A stretch of DNA of 6,151 bases from Nitrososphaerales archaeon (lineage in GTDB: Archaea; Thermoproteota; Nitrososphaeria; Nitrososphaerales; Nitrososphaeraceae): NCBI GenBank assembly GCA_029237515.1, contig JARBAV010000343.1:1-6151 (forward strand). Direction: 5' to 3'. Of this stretch, positions 1 to 5,823 are shown one piece after another. The notes under the pieces are model-generated. The model saw nothing but the letters and a program-made list of their open reading frames with translations. It was not told the origin of the DNA and did no database searches. The position numbers and the translations under genes were made by a program. Position 1 is the stretch's first letter. Each line of letters opens with the position of its first letter.

Positions 1-113
1 AAGATGCAATTAGCTGGTTTAAGGTGGGACCATCTAATGCTCACGTAGAAAAAATTGAATTGAGCTATGATAAATACTCAGGGGAATTTCAAGATTTCAT
101 GATAAGATATTAA
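1..113 (+). CDS. 3' end of an unrecognised protein gene (partial)
   Basis: An open frame enters from the left edge (first full codon at base 3) and ends with TAA at 111-113, giving the last 36 residues of a protein whose start lies outside the window. The readable tail includes WFKVGPSNAHVEKIELSYDK and ends in FQDFMIRY. The alternating hydrophobic/polar pattern suggests beta strands, and residue composition looks like genuine coding sequence. I do not recognise the family, and no motif allows a function to be named. A 113-base gap separates it from the next + strand gene, so the two may be transcribed separately. The alternative is chance open sequence, which is less likely given the composition. 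Confidence 0.55.
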   Translation, partial: DAISWFKVGPSNAHVEKIELSYDKYSGEFQDFMIRY

Positions 114-226
114 GCTCGCCTTTCATGATCTCTTATCTAAATTCCGCTTTCATATGAGGAGCAAGAAAGCTGAGATTGCTTAGAAATTTGAACTTCAAGT
201 CTCAAATCAATGTAGTTAAATAACAT

Positions 227-1015
227 TTGCCCTCATTTACGATTTTGAAACTGACTACCCAACTTCATAAAGCAATCCAAGAGGAATTGAAGGCTGCTTT
301 AGGGGAGGAGAAATCAGTAGCGATAGCCTTCTCTGGTGGACTTGATAGTTCGGTGCTTGCAAAGATGTGTAGTGATTTGAACAGGTCAGTGACTTTATTA
401 ACGGTTGGATTTGCGGGCTCACATGATATGATCTTTTCCAAGACTATTGCTTCCCAGTTACTCTTCCCTCATGAGTCACATTATATTATACCGGACGAAT
501 TCTATGAAAGGCTAAATTGGGTAAAACGGAAAATCAATTGTGGAATTGCATCGCATTTGGAAAACTGTATTGCCTATTTATTTATAGCTCGTTTGGCTAA
601 AGAAAATGGTTTCAATACAGTACTGACTGCGAACGGAATTGATGAACTTTTCTGTGGGTACAATCAGTATCGATTTGTATATAAATATGGTAAATCTGGC
701 ATTATGGAACTTATGCACGAAAAGATTCTAAATGAATTGTTACTAATGGAAGAAATTGCAAAAGTAGTCTCTTACTACGGAGTAACCATCAAAAAACCAT
801 TTCTGTCAGAGAAATTCATCGATTTTGCCAAAACTATTCCAATCGACGAGAAAATAAAGAGCGAAGACGATTTGATTAGGAAGCATATTATGCGTAGGCT
901 TGCATTAGATATTGGGGTACCGCATGATGCTGCCATGAAATCCAAAAAGGCATTGCAGTACGGTTCTTTGATTCACAAATATTTTAGCAAGCCGAATCAT
1001 CATCATAAGCTATGA
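227..1015 (+). CDS. Stand-alone asparagine synthase-like PP-loop ATPase, no glutaminase domain
   Basis: A 262-residue protein matching only the C-terminal synthetase domain of class B asparagine synthetases, a cytosolic fold that activates a carboxylate by adenylation. Visible motifs are the PP-loop AFSGGLDSS (ATP/pyrophosphate binding, SGGLDSS at 36-42), TANGIDELFCGY at 134-145 (matching SGEGxDExFGGY of AsnB), PFLSEKFIDFAKTIP at 191-205, and a basic KSKKALQYGS at 238-247 near the end. The N-terminal Cys-dependent glutaminase domain is absent and there is no room for it, so nitrogen would come from free ammonia or a partner. The position of the catalytic Glu of E. coli AsnB (E348) is Asn136 here, so true asparagine synthesis is uncertain. 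Start: TTG at 227 follows an in-frame TAA at 221-223, and no ATG occurs before the PP-loop. No Shine-Dalgarno site is seen. The C-terminus carries three His in NHHHKL. The gene converges on purB. Confidence 0.85.
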   Translation: MPSFTILKLTTQLHKAIQEELKAALGEEKSVAIAFSGGLDSSVLAKMCSDLNRSVTLLTVGFAGSHDMIFSKTIASQLLFPHESHYIIPDEFYERLNWVKRKINCGIASHLENCIAYLFIARLAKENGFNTVLTANGIDELFCGYNQYRFVYKYGKSGIMELMHEKILNELLLMEEIAKVVSYYGVTIKKPFLSEKFIDFAKTIPIDEKIKSEDDLIRKHIMRRLALDIGVPHDAAMKSKKALQYGSLIHKYFSKPNHHHKL

Positions 1016-1058
1016 GAATGTCTTTAAGCTTTTGACCAACGGTTGCAAGGCTCTTGTT

Positions 1059-2429
1059 TTAAGATGGCTGAGTATATTTGAGCTGCGCATCATGAACCAT
1101 TTTTGCTATGTTTTGAATTATGGGTGTTGATGCCGAAAGATGTTTGCTTGGTTCAAAAATGTTAGATAATTCTTCTGACGTCAAATATTTTCCCAATTCT
1201 GAATCATTTTGAATAGCATCGAAAAATGACTGCTTATTTTCGTTTGCTGAAAAAGCAACTCTCTGGATGTCTCTGTAAGCTTCAAATCGAGAAATGCCTT
1301 TCTTTAAGAGCAGATCCAACACGAATTCGGCGTAGATTTGACCATTTGTCATTTTCAAATTCAAAACAATTCTTTCGTTGTGAATCTCCAAATTGGTGAT
1401 GACATTTACCATCAAATTTAACATTTCATCTAAAAGAATAACTGTCATAGGAATGGTAAATCTTTCATTGGCTGAGTTTGACAAATCACGTTCATGCCAA
1501 AGAGAAACGTTTTCCATCGCGACACTTACCAGCGCTCGCAATAGTCTAGATAGAGATGAAACCCTCTCGCTTTTTATGGGATTGCGTTTAACTGGAACGG
1601 CACTACTTCCCATCTGACCTCTTTTGAAGTGTTCAGAAACTTCTCCAATTTCTGTTCTCTGCAAATTTCTGATTTCAACTGCCATTCTGTCCAAGGTTGC
1701 TCCTACTAGAGCGAGGAAAAACTGAGCTTCTGCATATCGTTCCCGAGGGACTACTTGGGTTGCAGAGTCGACCGGAAATAAACCCAATCTCTCAGCGACT
1801 AATCTCTGCACGTCTAATGCACGTTTGTCCATCACAGATCCTGTCCCAACTACTCCCAGAGTCTTGCAAACCAGAAAGCGCTTTTTTCCCTCGTCAATTC
1901 TTTCCAAGTGCCGGACAATTTCCGATGCCCAAACAGCGAACTTAAGACCGAAAGCAATAACGCTGGCGTGCTGCCCATGAGTCCTACCAACTGCTGGCAA
2001 ATCTTTGAATTGCAAAGCACGCTCCGATAGGACTCTCGCCAATCTTAGTAACTTATTTTCAATAATGTTTAACGAGTCCTTTAATTGCAAAGATGTGCTG
2101 GTATCTACTGTATCACTACTCGTCAGCCCGTAGTGTACCCATGGTTTAGCTGTATCTGGACATTCTTCCGCAATTGATTCCACTAATGCTGCAGTATCAT
2201 GTTCGCTAATCAACTCCAACTCCTTTATCCTTTTCAAGGTTACTCTATTAGAATTCGCGACATCTGCAATTTCCTTGGAGGCATTTTCTGGGATTACTCC
2301 TAATTCGCCTTGTGCCTTAGCGACCTCAGCTTCAAATTTCAACTGGTAATCTAATTTGCGATCGTCATCAAATATTTCTCGAATTTCTTTGCTTCCATAA
2401 CGACCACTATCTAAGGGTAAGATAGGCAT
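1059..2429 (-). CDS. purB: Adenylosuccinate lyase
   Basis: A 456-residue fumarase/aspartase-superfamily enzyme. The family removes fumarate from SAICAR and from adenylosuccinate, serving IMP and AMP synthesis as a cytosolic homotetramer. From the chosen start, motifs are the family N-terminus MPILPLDSGRYGS (1-13), SEHDTAA (75-81, His77 like His68 of the Bacillus enzyme), HYGLTSSD (99-106), GRTHGQHA (148-155, catalytic His151) and the flexible-loop signature GSSAVPVKRNP (274-284, catalytic Ser). The usual GSSxMPHKxNP has Val for Met and Val for His here; the surrounding residues are intact and I expect this to be lineage-typical. The frame also permits a TTG start at 2441, but ATG at 2429 matches family N-termini and lies about 28 bases after a TATA-like box, as expected of a leaderless archaeal mRNA. 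Length is normal. The gene is divergent from glnA and convergent with the asparagine-synthase-like gene. Confidence 0.96.
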   Translation of the reverse strand: MPILPLDSGRYGSKEIREIFDDDRKLDYQLKFEAEVAKAQGELGVIPENASKEIADVANSNRVTLKRIKELELISEHDTAALVESIAEECPDTAKPWVHYGLTSSDTVDTSTSLQLKDSLNIIENKLLRLARVLSERALQFKDLPAVGRTHGQHASVIAFGLKFAVWASEIVRHLERIDEGKKRFLVCKTLGVVGTGSVMDKRALDVQRLVAERLGLFPVDSATQVVPRERYAEAQFFLALVGATLDRMAVEIRNLQRTEIGEVSEHFKRGQMGSSAVPVKRNPIKSERVSSLSRLLRALVSVAMENVSLWHERDLSNSANERFTIPMTVILLDEMLNLMVNVITNLEIHNERIVLNLKMTNGQIYAEFVLDLLLKKGISRFEAYRDIQRVAFSANENKQSFFDAIQNDSELGKYLTSEELSNIFEPSKHLSASTPIIQNIAKMVHDAQLKYTQPS

Positions 2430-2444
2430 CAGTGATTGCAATTG

Positions 2445-2483
2445 ATCTGAAAGAATAAAATTGTTATGAAGTATCTTTCAGAT
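2445..2483. promoter_or_regulatory. Perfect 10-bp inverted repeat flanking the purB TATA box (candidate operator)
   Basis: ATCTGAAAGA at 2445-2454 is the exact reverse complement of TCTTTCAGAT at 2474-2483, with a 19-base spacer. Arm centres are 29 bp apart, a little under three helical turns, and the TATA/BRE region of purB sits next to the left arm and inside the spacer. A second small inverted repeat (TTTCA-GAT-TGAAA, 2476-2488) overlaps the right arm. Arms on both sides of an archaeal TATA box suggest a repressor or Lrp/AsnC-type site. No regulator gene is in the window, so the protein is unknown. Confidence 0.45.
2453..2467 (-). promoter_or_regulatory. Probable archaeal TATA/BRE promoter of purB
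   Basis: Read on the - strand this is ATAACAATTTTATTC, an A-rich BRE-like stretch followed by a TATA-like TTTTATTC centred near 2457. The centre is about 28 bases before the ATG at 2429, which is the spacing at which archaeal TFB/TBP promoters would start transcription at or next to the start codon. No Shine-Dalgarno-like purine run lies between the box and the ATG, consistent with a leaderless transcript. The position is an inference from consensus and spacing. Confidence 0.55.
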
Positions 2484-2504
2484 TGAAACAGTACCTTTTC
2501 TTTT

Positions 2505-2521
2505 TGTGTTTTGAAAACACA
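2505..2521. promoter_or_regulatory. Perfect 17-bp palindrome in the purB-glnA intergenic region
   Basis: TGTGTTTT-G-AAAACACA has perfect 8-bp arms around one central G. It lies about 76 bases before the purB ATG and about 108 bases before the glnA TTG, between the two promoters. An almost spacer-free palindrome is a typical site for a dimeric winged-helix or helix-turn-helix regulator and could serve both genes. It is not a terminator for either flanking gene, because both are transcribed away from it. Confidence 0.45.
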
Positions 2522-2584
2522 GATGACTTAATACATCGCACTTTTAGCATATTTCTCATATACCTATGGGTTCGACTGTGGTTT

Positions 2585-2598
2585 GAAAGCTTAATTAT
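2585..2598 (+). promoter_or_regulatory. Probable archaeal BRE/TATA promoter of glnA
   Basis: GAAAGC followed by TTAATTAT (2591-2598) resembles an archaeal BRE plus TATA box. The box is centred near 2594, about 34 bases before the TTG start at 2629, so transcription would begin near 2620 and leave a leader of under 10 bases. This fits the lack of a Shine-Dalgarno site. The predicted start site falls on the 13-bp palindrome at 2609-2621. Confidence 0.5.
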
Positions 2599-2608
2599 GG
2601 GACGTGTG

Positions 2609-2621
2609 TCCTATCATAGGA
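2609..2621. promoter_or_regulatory. 13-bp palindrome at the predicted glnA transcription start
   Basis: TCCTAT-C-ATAGGA has perfect 6-bp arms around one base. It ends 8 bases before the glnA start codon and covers the region where transcription should begin. A further half-site, CCTATG, occurs at 2563-2568 on the other side of the TATA box, inverted relative to CATAGG at 2615-2620. A protein bound here would block RNA polymerase, so a repressor operator for glnA is a reasonable inference. The sequence does not fit the methanogen NrpR operator GGAA-N6-TTCC. Confidence 0.4.
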
Positions 2622-2628
2622 TATTCCA

Positions 2629-4095
2629 TTGCCTTATAAAGTTACTGACGGTAAAATAAAATCTTTGTCGTTTACTCCAAGCGAGGTGATGCGTAGATTG
2701 AAAGTTGACAAAATCAAGTTCATTGATCTACAGTTTACTGGTTTGACAGGGCGTTTTCATCACACTACTGTAGCCGCCAATATGTTTCGTGCCGAAGACT
2801 TCGAAATTGGACTTCCGAAAGTTGATGGTTCATCAATACGTGGATTCACAGAAATACAGGAGTCTGACTTAATAATAATGCCTGATCCTTCTACCTATGC
2901 TACTATCCCGTGGCTTGAAAAAGATCAGACTGCCCGTTTGATTTGCGATGTCATTAAAGGAAATTCCAGAAGGGATACGTTTGCCAGGGATCCCAGAGGA
3001 ATAGCAGACAAAGCAGAAAAATATGTTCTCAAGCAAGGTTATGAATATTCATACTGGGGCCCCGAAGTTGAGTTCTTTGTCTTCGACAGACTTGAGGTAA
3101 ATACTATGACTCCATATCATGGACAGAGCTATAAAATTACGTCTAGGGAATCACCATGGTCAGCTGAAGGTGCTGGCTACGCCCTTCGTTTGAAAGAAGG
3201 CTACCTTCCCAGCGCCCCAGGAGATAGTCTCATGGAGTATCGAAATGAATGTGTAGATGTTCTAAGCAATAACTTTGGCATCATTTGCGATGCTCACCAC
3301 CACGAGGTAGCAACGGCTGGCCAGTGCGAAATCGATATTCGGTATGACACTCTGGTTAATTCCGCAGATTCGGTACAAAGTTATAAGTATATTGTGAAAA
3401 ATGTAGCCAAAAAACATGGAATGATAGCTACAATGATGCCAAAACCTATCGCATTGGATAACGGTTCGGGGATGCATGTTAATGTTAGCCTTTGGAAAGA
3501 AAACAAGAATCTCTTCTTTGATGCAAATGATAAATATGCCGAAGTATCCGACCTTGCGAGATATTTTGGGGGTGGAGTGTTAGACCACGCTCCTGCGCTT
3601 GCTGCTGTAGTTGCTCCAACTACAAATTCATACCGTCGTTTGGTTCCAGGATATGAAGCCCCCGTGTACATCTCATGGAGTACTGGAAACAGATCGGCCA
3701 TTATTAGGATCCCTGCCCACTACAGAGGTGAAAGTTTCTCGGCCCAGAAGCGACTTGAATTTAGGGCGCCAGATCCTTCTTGTAATCCATACCTGGCTTT
3801 TTCAGCAATAATGGCCGCTGGAATAGATGGTGTCAATAAGCGTAGCTCAATAGGAGACCCAACAGATGAAGATATTTTTAAAATGACTCCTAGAAGAAGA
3901 ACTGAACTTGGAATTAGACAATTGCCAACAAGTTTGCGTGATGCTTGCGAGGAATTACGGAGTGACAGAGAATTCCTGAAGCCAATATTTAGCGATGATA
4001 CAATTGATACGATCTTAGAACAAGAGATTAATGACTACAATGAGGTAGCTGTAAGACCTCATCCACACGAATTTTCTATGTATGCCGATGTATGA
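2629..4095 (+). CDS. glnA: Glutamine synthetase, type I
   Basis: A 488-residue cytosolic enzyme making glutamine from glutamate, ammonia and ATP, the main ammonia-assimilation step; type I enzymes are dodecamers. The beta-grasp N-domain includes FIDLQFTGLTGRF (31-43). Catalytic-domain motifs follow, with E. coli equivalents: WGPEVEFF (143-150, metal ligands E146/E148 = E129/E131), HHEVATAGQCEID (E226/E234 = E212/E220), DNGSGMHVN (277-285, H283 = H269), RRLVPGYEAPV (R337/E343 = R321/E327), NRS (R355 = R339) and KRLEFRAPDP (E377/R379 = E357/R359). The C-terminus HPHEFSMYADV is family-like. N285 stands where E. coli has His271. The adenylylation region reads DIFKMTPRRR with no Tyr, so control by adenylylation is unlikely. 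TTG at 2629 is the only suitable start: an in-frame TAG lies at 2617-2619 and the first internal ATG (residue 21) would cut the N-domain. Divergent from purB; terminator follows. Confidence 0.97.
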   Translation: MPYKVTDGKIKSLSFTPSEVMRRLKVDKIKFIDLQFTGLTGRFHHTTVAANMFRAEDFEIGLPKVDGSSIRGFTEIQESDLIIMPDPSTYATIPWLEKDQTARLICDVIKGNSRRDTFARDPRGIADKAEKYVLKQGYEYSYWGPEVEFFVFDRLEVNTMTPYHGQSYKITSRESPWSAEGAGYALRLKEGYLPSAPGDSLMEYRNECVDVLSNNFGIICDAHHHEVATAGQCEIDIRYDTLVNSADSVQSYKYIVKNVAKKHGMIATMMPKPIALDNGSGMHVNVSLWKENKNLFFDANDKYAEVSDLARYFGGGVLDHAPALAAVVAPTTNSYRRLVPGYEAPVYISWSTGNRSAIIRIPAHYRGESFSAQKRLEFRAPDPSCNPYLAFSAIMAAGIDGVNKRSSIGDPTDEDIFKMTPRRRTELGIRQLPTSLRDACEELRSDREFLKPIFSDDTIDTILEQEINDYNEVAVRPHPHEFSMYADV

Positions 4096-4150
4096 TAAAT
4101 GATGAGGAGGAGGATATGGATAGAAAGATATACTCTGATAGAAAATATGG

Positions 4151-4190
4151 AATCTAAATCTAACACATTGTAGTGATTTAGATTATTTTT
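4151..4190 (+). terminator. Hairpin plus T-run terminator after glnA
   Basis: AATCTAAATC (4151-4160) pairs perfectly with GATTTAGATT (4175-4184), giving a 10-bp stem and a 14-base loop, followed by ATTTTT (4185-4190). It starts 56 bases after the glnA stop codon. The T-run alone would suit archaeal termination; the stem may also protect the mRNA 3' end. The stem is AT-rich, so its stability is modest. Confidence 0.65.
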
Positions 4191-4203
4191 GATCGTCCAT
4201 TAT

Positions 4204-4467
4204 GTGGATTTTTTGCAAAAAGTTTCTAATTATGCCTATCTCGATACTAAGAATGAGAACATGGCGATGAGTAGATACCATATAGAGACATACAAGTCTA
4301 TGAAAGGGCTGGAAAAAGATTATACGATGTGTAAGCAAGTGACCTCAATTTGGGGCTACGCAACATAGTTGGGATAGAGTTAAATTGAAGACATCGCGAA
4401 TAAGTCGAATAAGTACATTCTCGCCAAAATTGAAGTGGCAAAAGAATGGTTAAGGACCTCAAGCTAA
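4204..4467 (+). pseudogene. Probable remnant of a short unrecognised protein gene
   Basis: This explains most of the roughly 400-base gap between glnA and ilvA. From GTG at 4204 a 54-codon frame runs to TAG at 4366-4368 and reads like real protein, including NYAYLDTKNENMAM and SRYHIETYKSMKGLEKDYT. In the same frame, after three stops close together (4366, 4375, 4381), protein-like sequence resumes as IEDIANKSNKYILAKIEVAK then EWLRTSS, ending at TAA 4465-4467. Helix-like, Lys/Glu-rich composition on both sides of the stops suggests one ancestral frame broken by point mutations. I do not recognise the family. The frame begins just after the glnA terminator, with no clear promoter or ribosome binding site. 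Alternatives are a genuine 54-residue protein with a chance open frame behind it, or chance throughout. Confidence 0.35.
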
Positions 4468-4473
4468 TTTCAT

Positions 4474-4478
4474 AAAAA
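4474..4478 (-). terminator. Possible T-run terminator of ilvA
   Basis: On the - strand a TTTTT run begins 14 bases after the ilvA stop codon, without a convincing hairpin. Archaeal RNA polymerase can terminate at short U-tracts, so this is a plausible but weak site. Confidence 0.25.
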
Positions 4479-4491
4479 CTGTCTTCTGCCA

Positions 4492-5730
4492 TTATCTAAG
4501 GACTTTGAACTTTATCCGTTGTCTCTTAAGCAAGTCTATGAGACGCCCTTCATGAGAGATATCTTCAACCTCTAGACTTAAATAGACACCTGCTGTTCCT
4601 GCTGAAATGTTAGAGCTAAGTCTATCATGTTCAACTTCGACAATATTCACACTCAAGTCCGCAATGCAGTCAACCACATTTTTCAATGCGCCTGGTTTGT
4701 CGGGCAATTGAATAAATATTTTGAGCATTCTGCCCATGTACATTAGACCCTTCGCTACTACCTGTCCCAGTAGATACATGTCAACATTTCCACCAGATAA
4801 TAGGGCAATTACCCGTTCATTCCTTTTAGTATAACCGTTGGATACGAGGTACGCTAAGCTAGCTGCTCCAGCAGGTTCAACTACTAGCTTCGCCCTTTCC
4901 ATTAGCAGAAACATAGTCTCGACAATAGAGATGTCATCCACTAGCACTATATCATCAATTAACTTACTAATTATTTCGTATGTTAATTCCCCTGGTGATT
5001 TCACTGAGATACCATCTGCTATAGTATATCCTGAGCTGATGGCCTGTAATTTCCCTTTGGCAATAGATTCTTTCATTGAAGGAAACGCGTTCGATTCAAC
5101 TCCAATGATCTTAACATTGGGCCTCTTTGCCTTTACTGCGATAGCTACTCCAGCTGCTAATCCACCACCCCCGATGGGCAAGTAGACCTTGTCAAAATCA
5201 CTCAAATCCTCAAGGAGCTCCAAACCGATTGTTCCTTGTCCGCATACTACTTGACTATCATTAAATGCGTGAACGATTGCAAGCTTTTCGTCCTTGGCGA
5301 TACGAACCGTTTCATCCCACGATGATTCATAATTATCACCAGAGAGGATTACCCTAGCTCCATAAGACCTAGTTGCAGCAACTTTTGCAGGAGAGGCATT
5401 CCTTGGCATTACTATAGTACAATGAATATTCTCTTTAGAAGAAGCGTAGGCAAGGCCCTGGGCATGATTTCCTGCAGATGCTGCAATCACTCCATTAGAT
5501 CGCTCCTTGTCAGATAGAGAATTCAACTTTGTAAAAGCACCTCTAACTTTAAACGATCCTGTCTTTTGTAAACACTCCAGCTTTAGGAATATGTCTGTGC
5601 CCACCATCTTCGAAAACGTTTCAGATTTATGTAGTGGAGTTTTTCTTATACTCCTGTCTAGCGAATTCCTAGCTGCAGATATATCCTCTATTGTTGGATG
5701 CTTACTGGCAGGGATATTTATGCCATTCAT
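4492..5730 (-). CDS. ilvA: Threonine ammonia-lyase (threonine dehydratase), ACT-domain form
   Basis: A 412-residue PLP enzyme converting threonine to 2-oxobutanoate and ammonia, the committed step from threonine to isoleucine; relatives also act on serine. The PLP fold-type II catalytic domain covers about residues 13-330. It has QKTGSFKVRGA (55-65, Schiff-base Lys61), AASAGNHAQG (83-92), the phosphate-binding GGGGLAAG (187-194), VEPAGAAS (284-291) and SGGN (312-315). A C-terminal ACT domain (about 335-412) begins LKIFIQLPDKPGALKNVV and contains IVEVEHDR. This is the medium-length, single-ACT architecture, so allosteric control by an amino acid is likely, though the ligand cannot be read from sequence. 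ATG at 5730 gives about a dozen residues before the first conserved helix, normal for the family. No gene overlaps it. Biosynthetic or catabolic use cannot be settled, since no other isoleucine genes are present here. Confidence 0.95.
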   Translation of the reverse strand: MNGINIPASKHPTIEDISAARNSLDRSIRKTPLHKSETFSKMVGTDIFLKLECLQKTGSFKVRGAFTKLNSLSDKERSNGVIAASAGNHAQGLAYASSKENIHCTIVMPRNASPAKVAATRSYGARVILSGDNYESSWDETVRIAKDEKLAIVHAFNDSQVVCGQGTIGLELLEDLSDFDKVYLPIGGGGLAAGVAIAVKAKRPNVKIIGVESNAFPSMKESIAKGKLQAISSGYTIADGISVKSPGELTYEIISKLIDDIVLVDDISIVETMFLLMERAKLVVEPAGAASLAYLVSNGYTKRNERVIALLSGGNVDMYLLGQVVAKGLMYMGRMLKIFIQLPDKPGALKNVVDCIADLSVNIVEVEHDRLSSNISAGTAGVYLSLEVEDISHEGRLIDLLKRQRIKFKVLR

Positions 5731-5750
5731 TCAGAATATGTTAATTGTTG

Positions 5751-5761
5751 CCCCCTCCCCC
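5751..5761 (-). other. G-rich tract GGGGGAGGGGG upstream of ilvA
   Basis: On the - strand, five G, one A and five G lie 21-31 bases before the ilvA ATG, inside AT-rich flanks. The tract contains GGAGG, but about 23 bases from the start codon, too far for a usual Shine-Dalgarno site. Depending on which TATA box is used it is either in the promoter, just upstream of the start site, or in the 5' leader. Confidence 0.5.
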
Positions 5762-5764
5762 TTA

Positions 5765-5774
5765 CTTATAATTT
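5765..5774 (-). promoter_or_regulatory. Candidate TATA box of ilvA (an alternative lies at 5801-5809)
   Basis: AAATTATAAG on the - strand is a TATA-like element centred near 5769, about 40 bases before the ATG, predicting a start site near 5744 and a leader of about 13 bases. This would put the G-rich tract in the region normally melted by polymerase, which is unusual. A second candidate, GAATATTTAT (- strand, 5801-5810), would give a leader of nearly 50 bases that carries the G tract. Sequence alone does not decide between them. Confidence 0.3.
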
Positions 5775-5823
5775 TGTGTTTGCAAGATTACTTGATGCCA
5801 ATAAATATTCAATGTTACTAATT

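Noticed and set aside
1016..1058. Shared terminator between the convergent asparagine-synthase-like gene and purB
   Set aside because: Only a four-base T-run (1057-1060) for the + strand and no stable hairpin were seen; too weak to list as a feature.
1393..1945. Two short + strand open frames opposite purB
   Set aside because: Both are antisense to conserved PurB motifs, including the signature loop, and have no independent support.
2430..2441. Longer purB start at TTG 2441
   Set aside because: The four extra residues are not typical of the family, and ATG at 2429 has the expected leaderless spacing from the TATA-like box.
2566..2585. GGTTCGACT resembling a tRNA T-loop
   Set aside because: The flanking bases cannot form the 5-bp T-stem and there is no acceptor or anticodon arm around it.
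2585..2630. NrpR-type nitrogen operator before glnA
   Set aside because: No GGAA-N6-TTCC pattern is present near the glnA promoter.
3381..3701. - strand open frame of 106 codons opposite glnA
   Set aside because: It lies wholly inside the strongly conserved glnA coding sequence and its translation has no recognisable domain; it is an antisense shadow.
4099..4173. 24-codon frame from ATG 4099 after glnA
   Set aside because: Starts four bases after the glnA stop, runs through the purine-rich run and into the terminator stem, and has an Arg-rich translation driven by repeated AGG; chance is more likely than a gene.
4838..5185. + strand open frame of 115 codons opposite ilvA
   Set aside because: Antisense shadow of the catalytic domain and linker of ilvA; low-complexity Ser/Ile/Ala-rich translation.
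5507..5821. + strand open frame of 104 codons over the ilvA start and promoter
   Set aside because: Mostly antisense to the conserved N-terminus of ilvA and its promoter. The translation looks hydrophobic, but this arises from reading conserved codons backwards, and no ribosome binding or promoter signal supports it.
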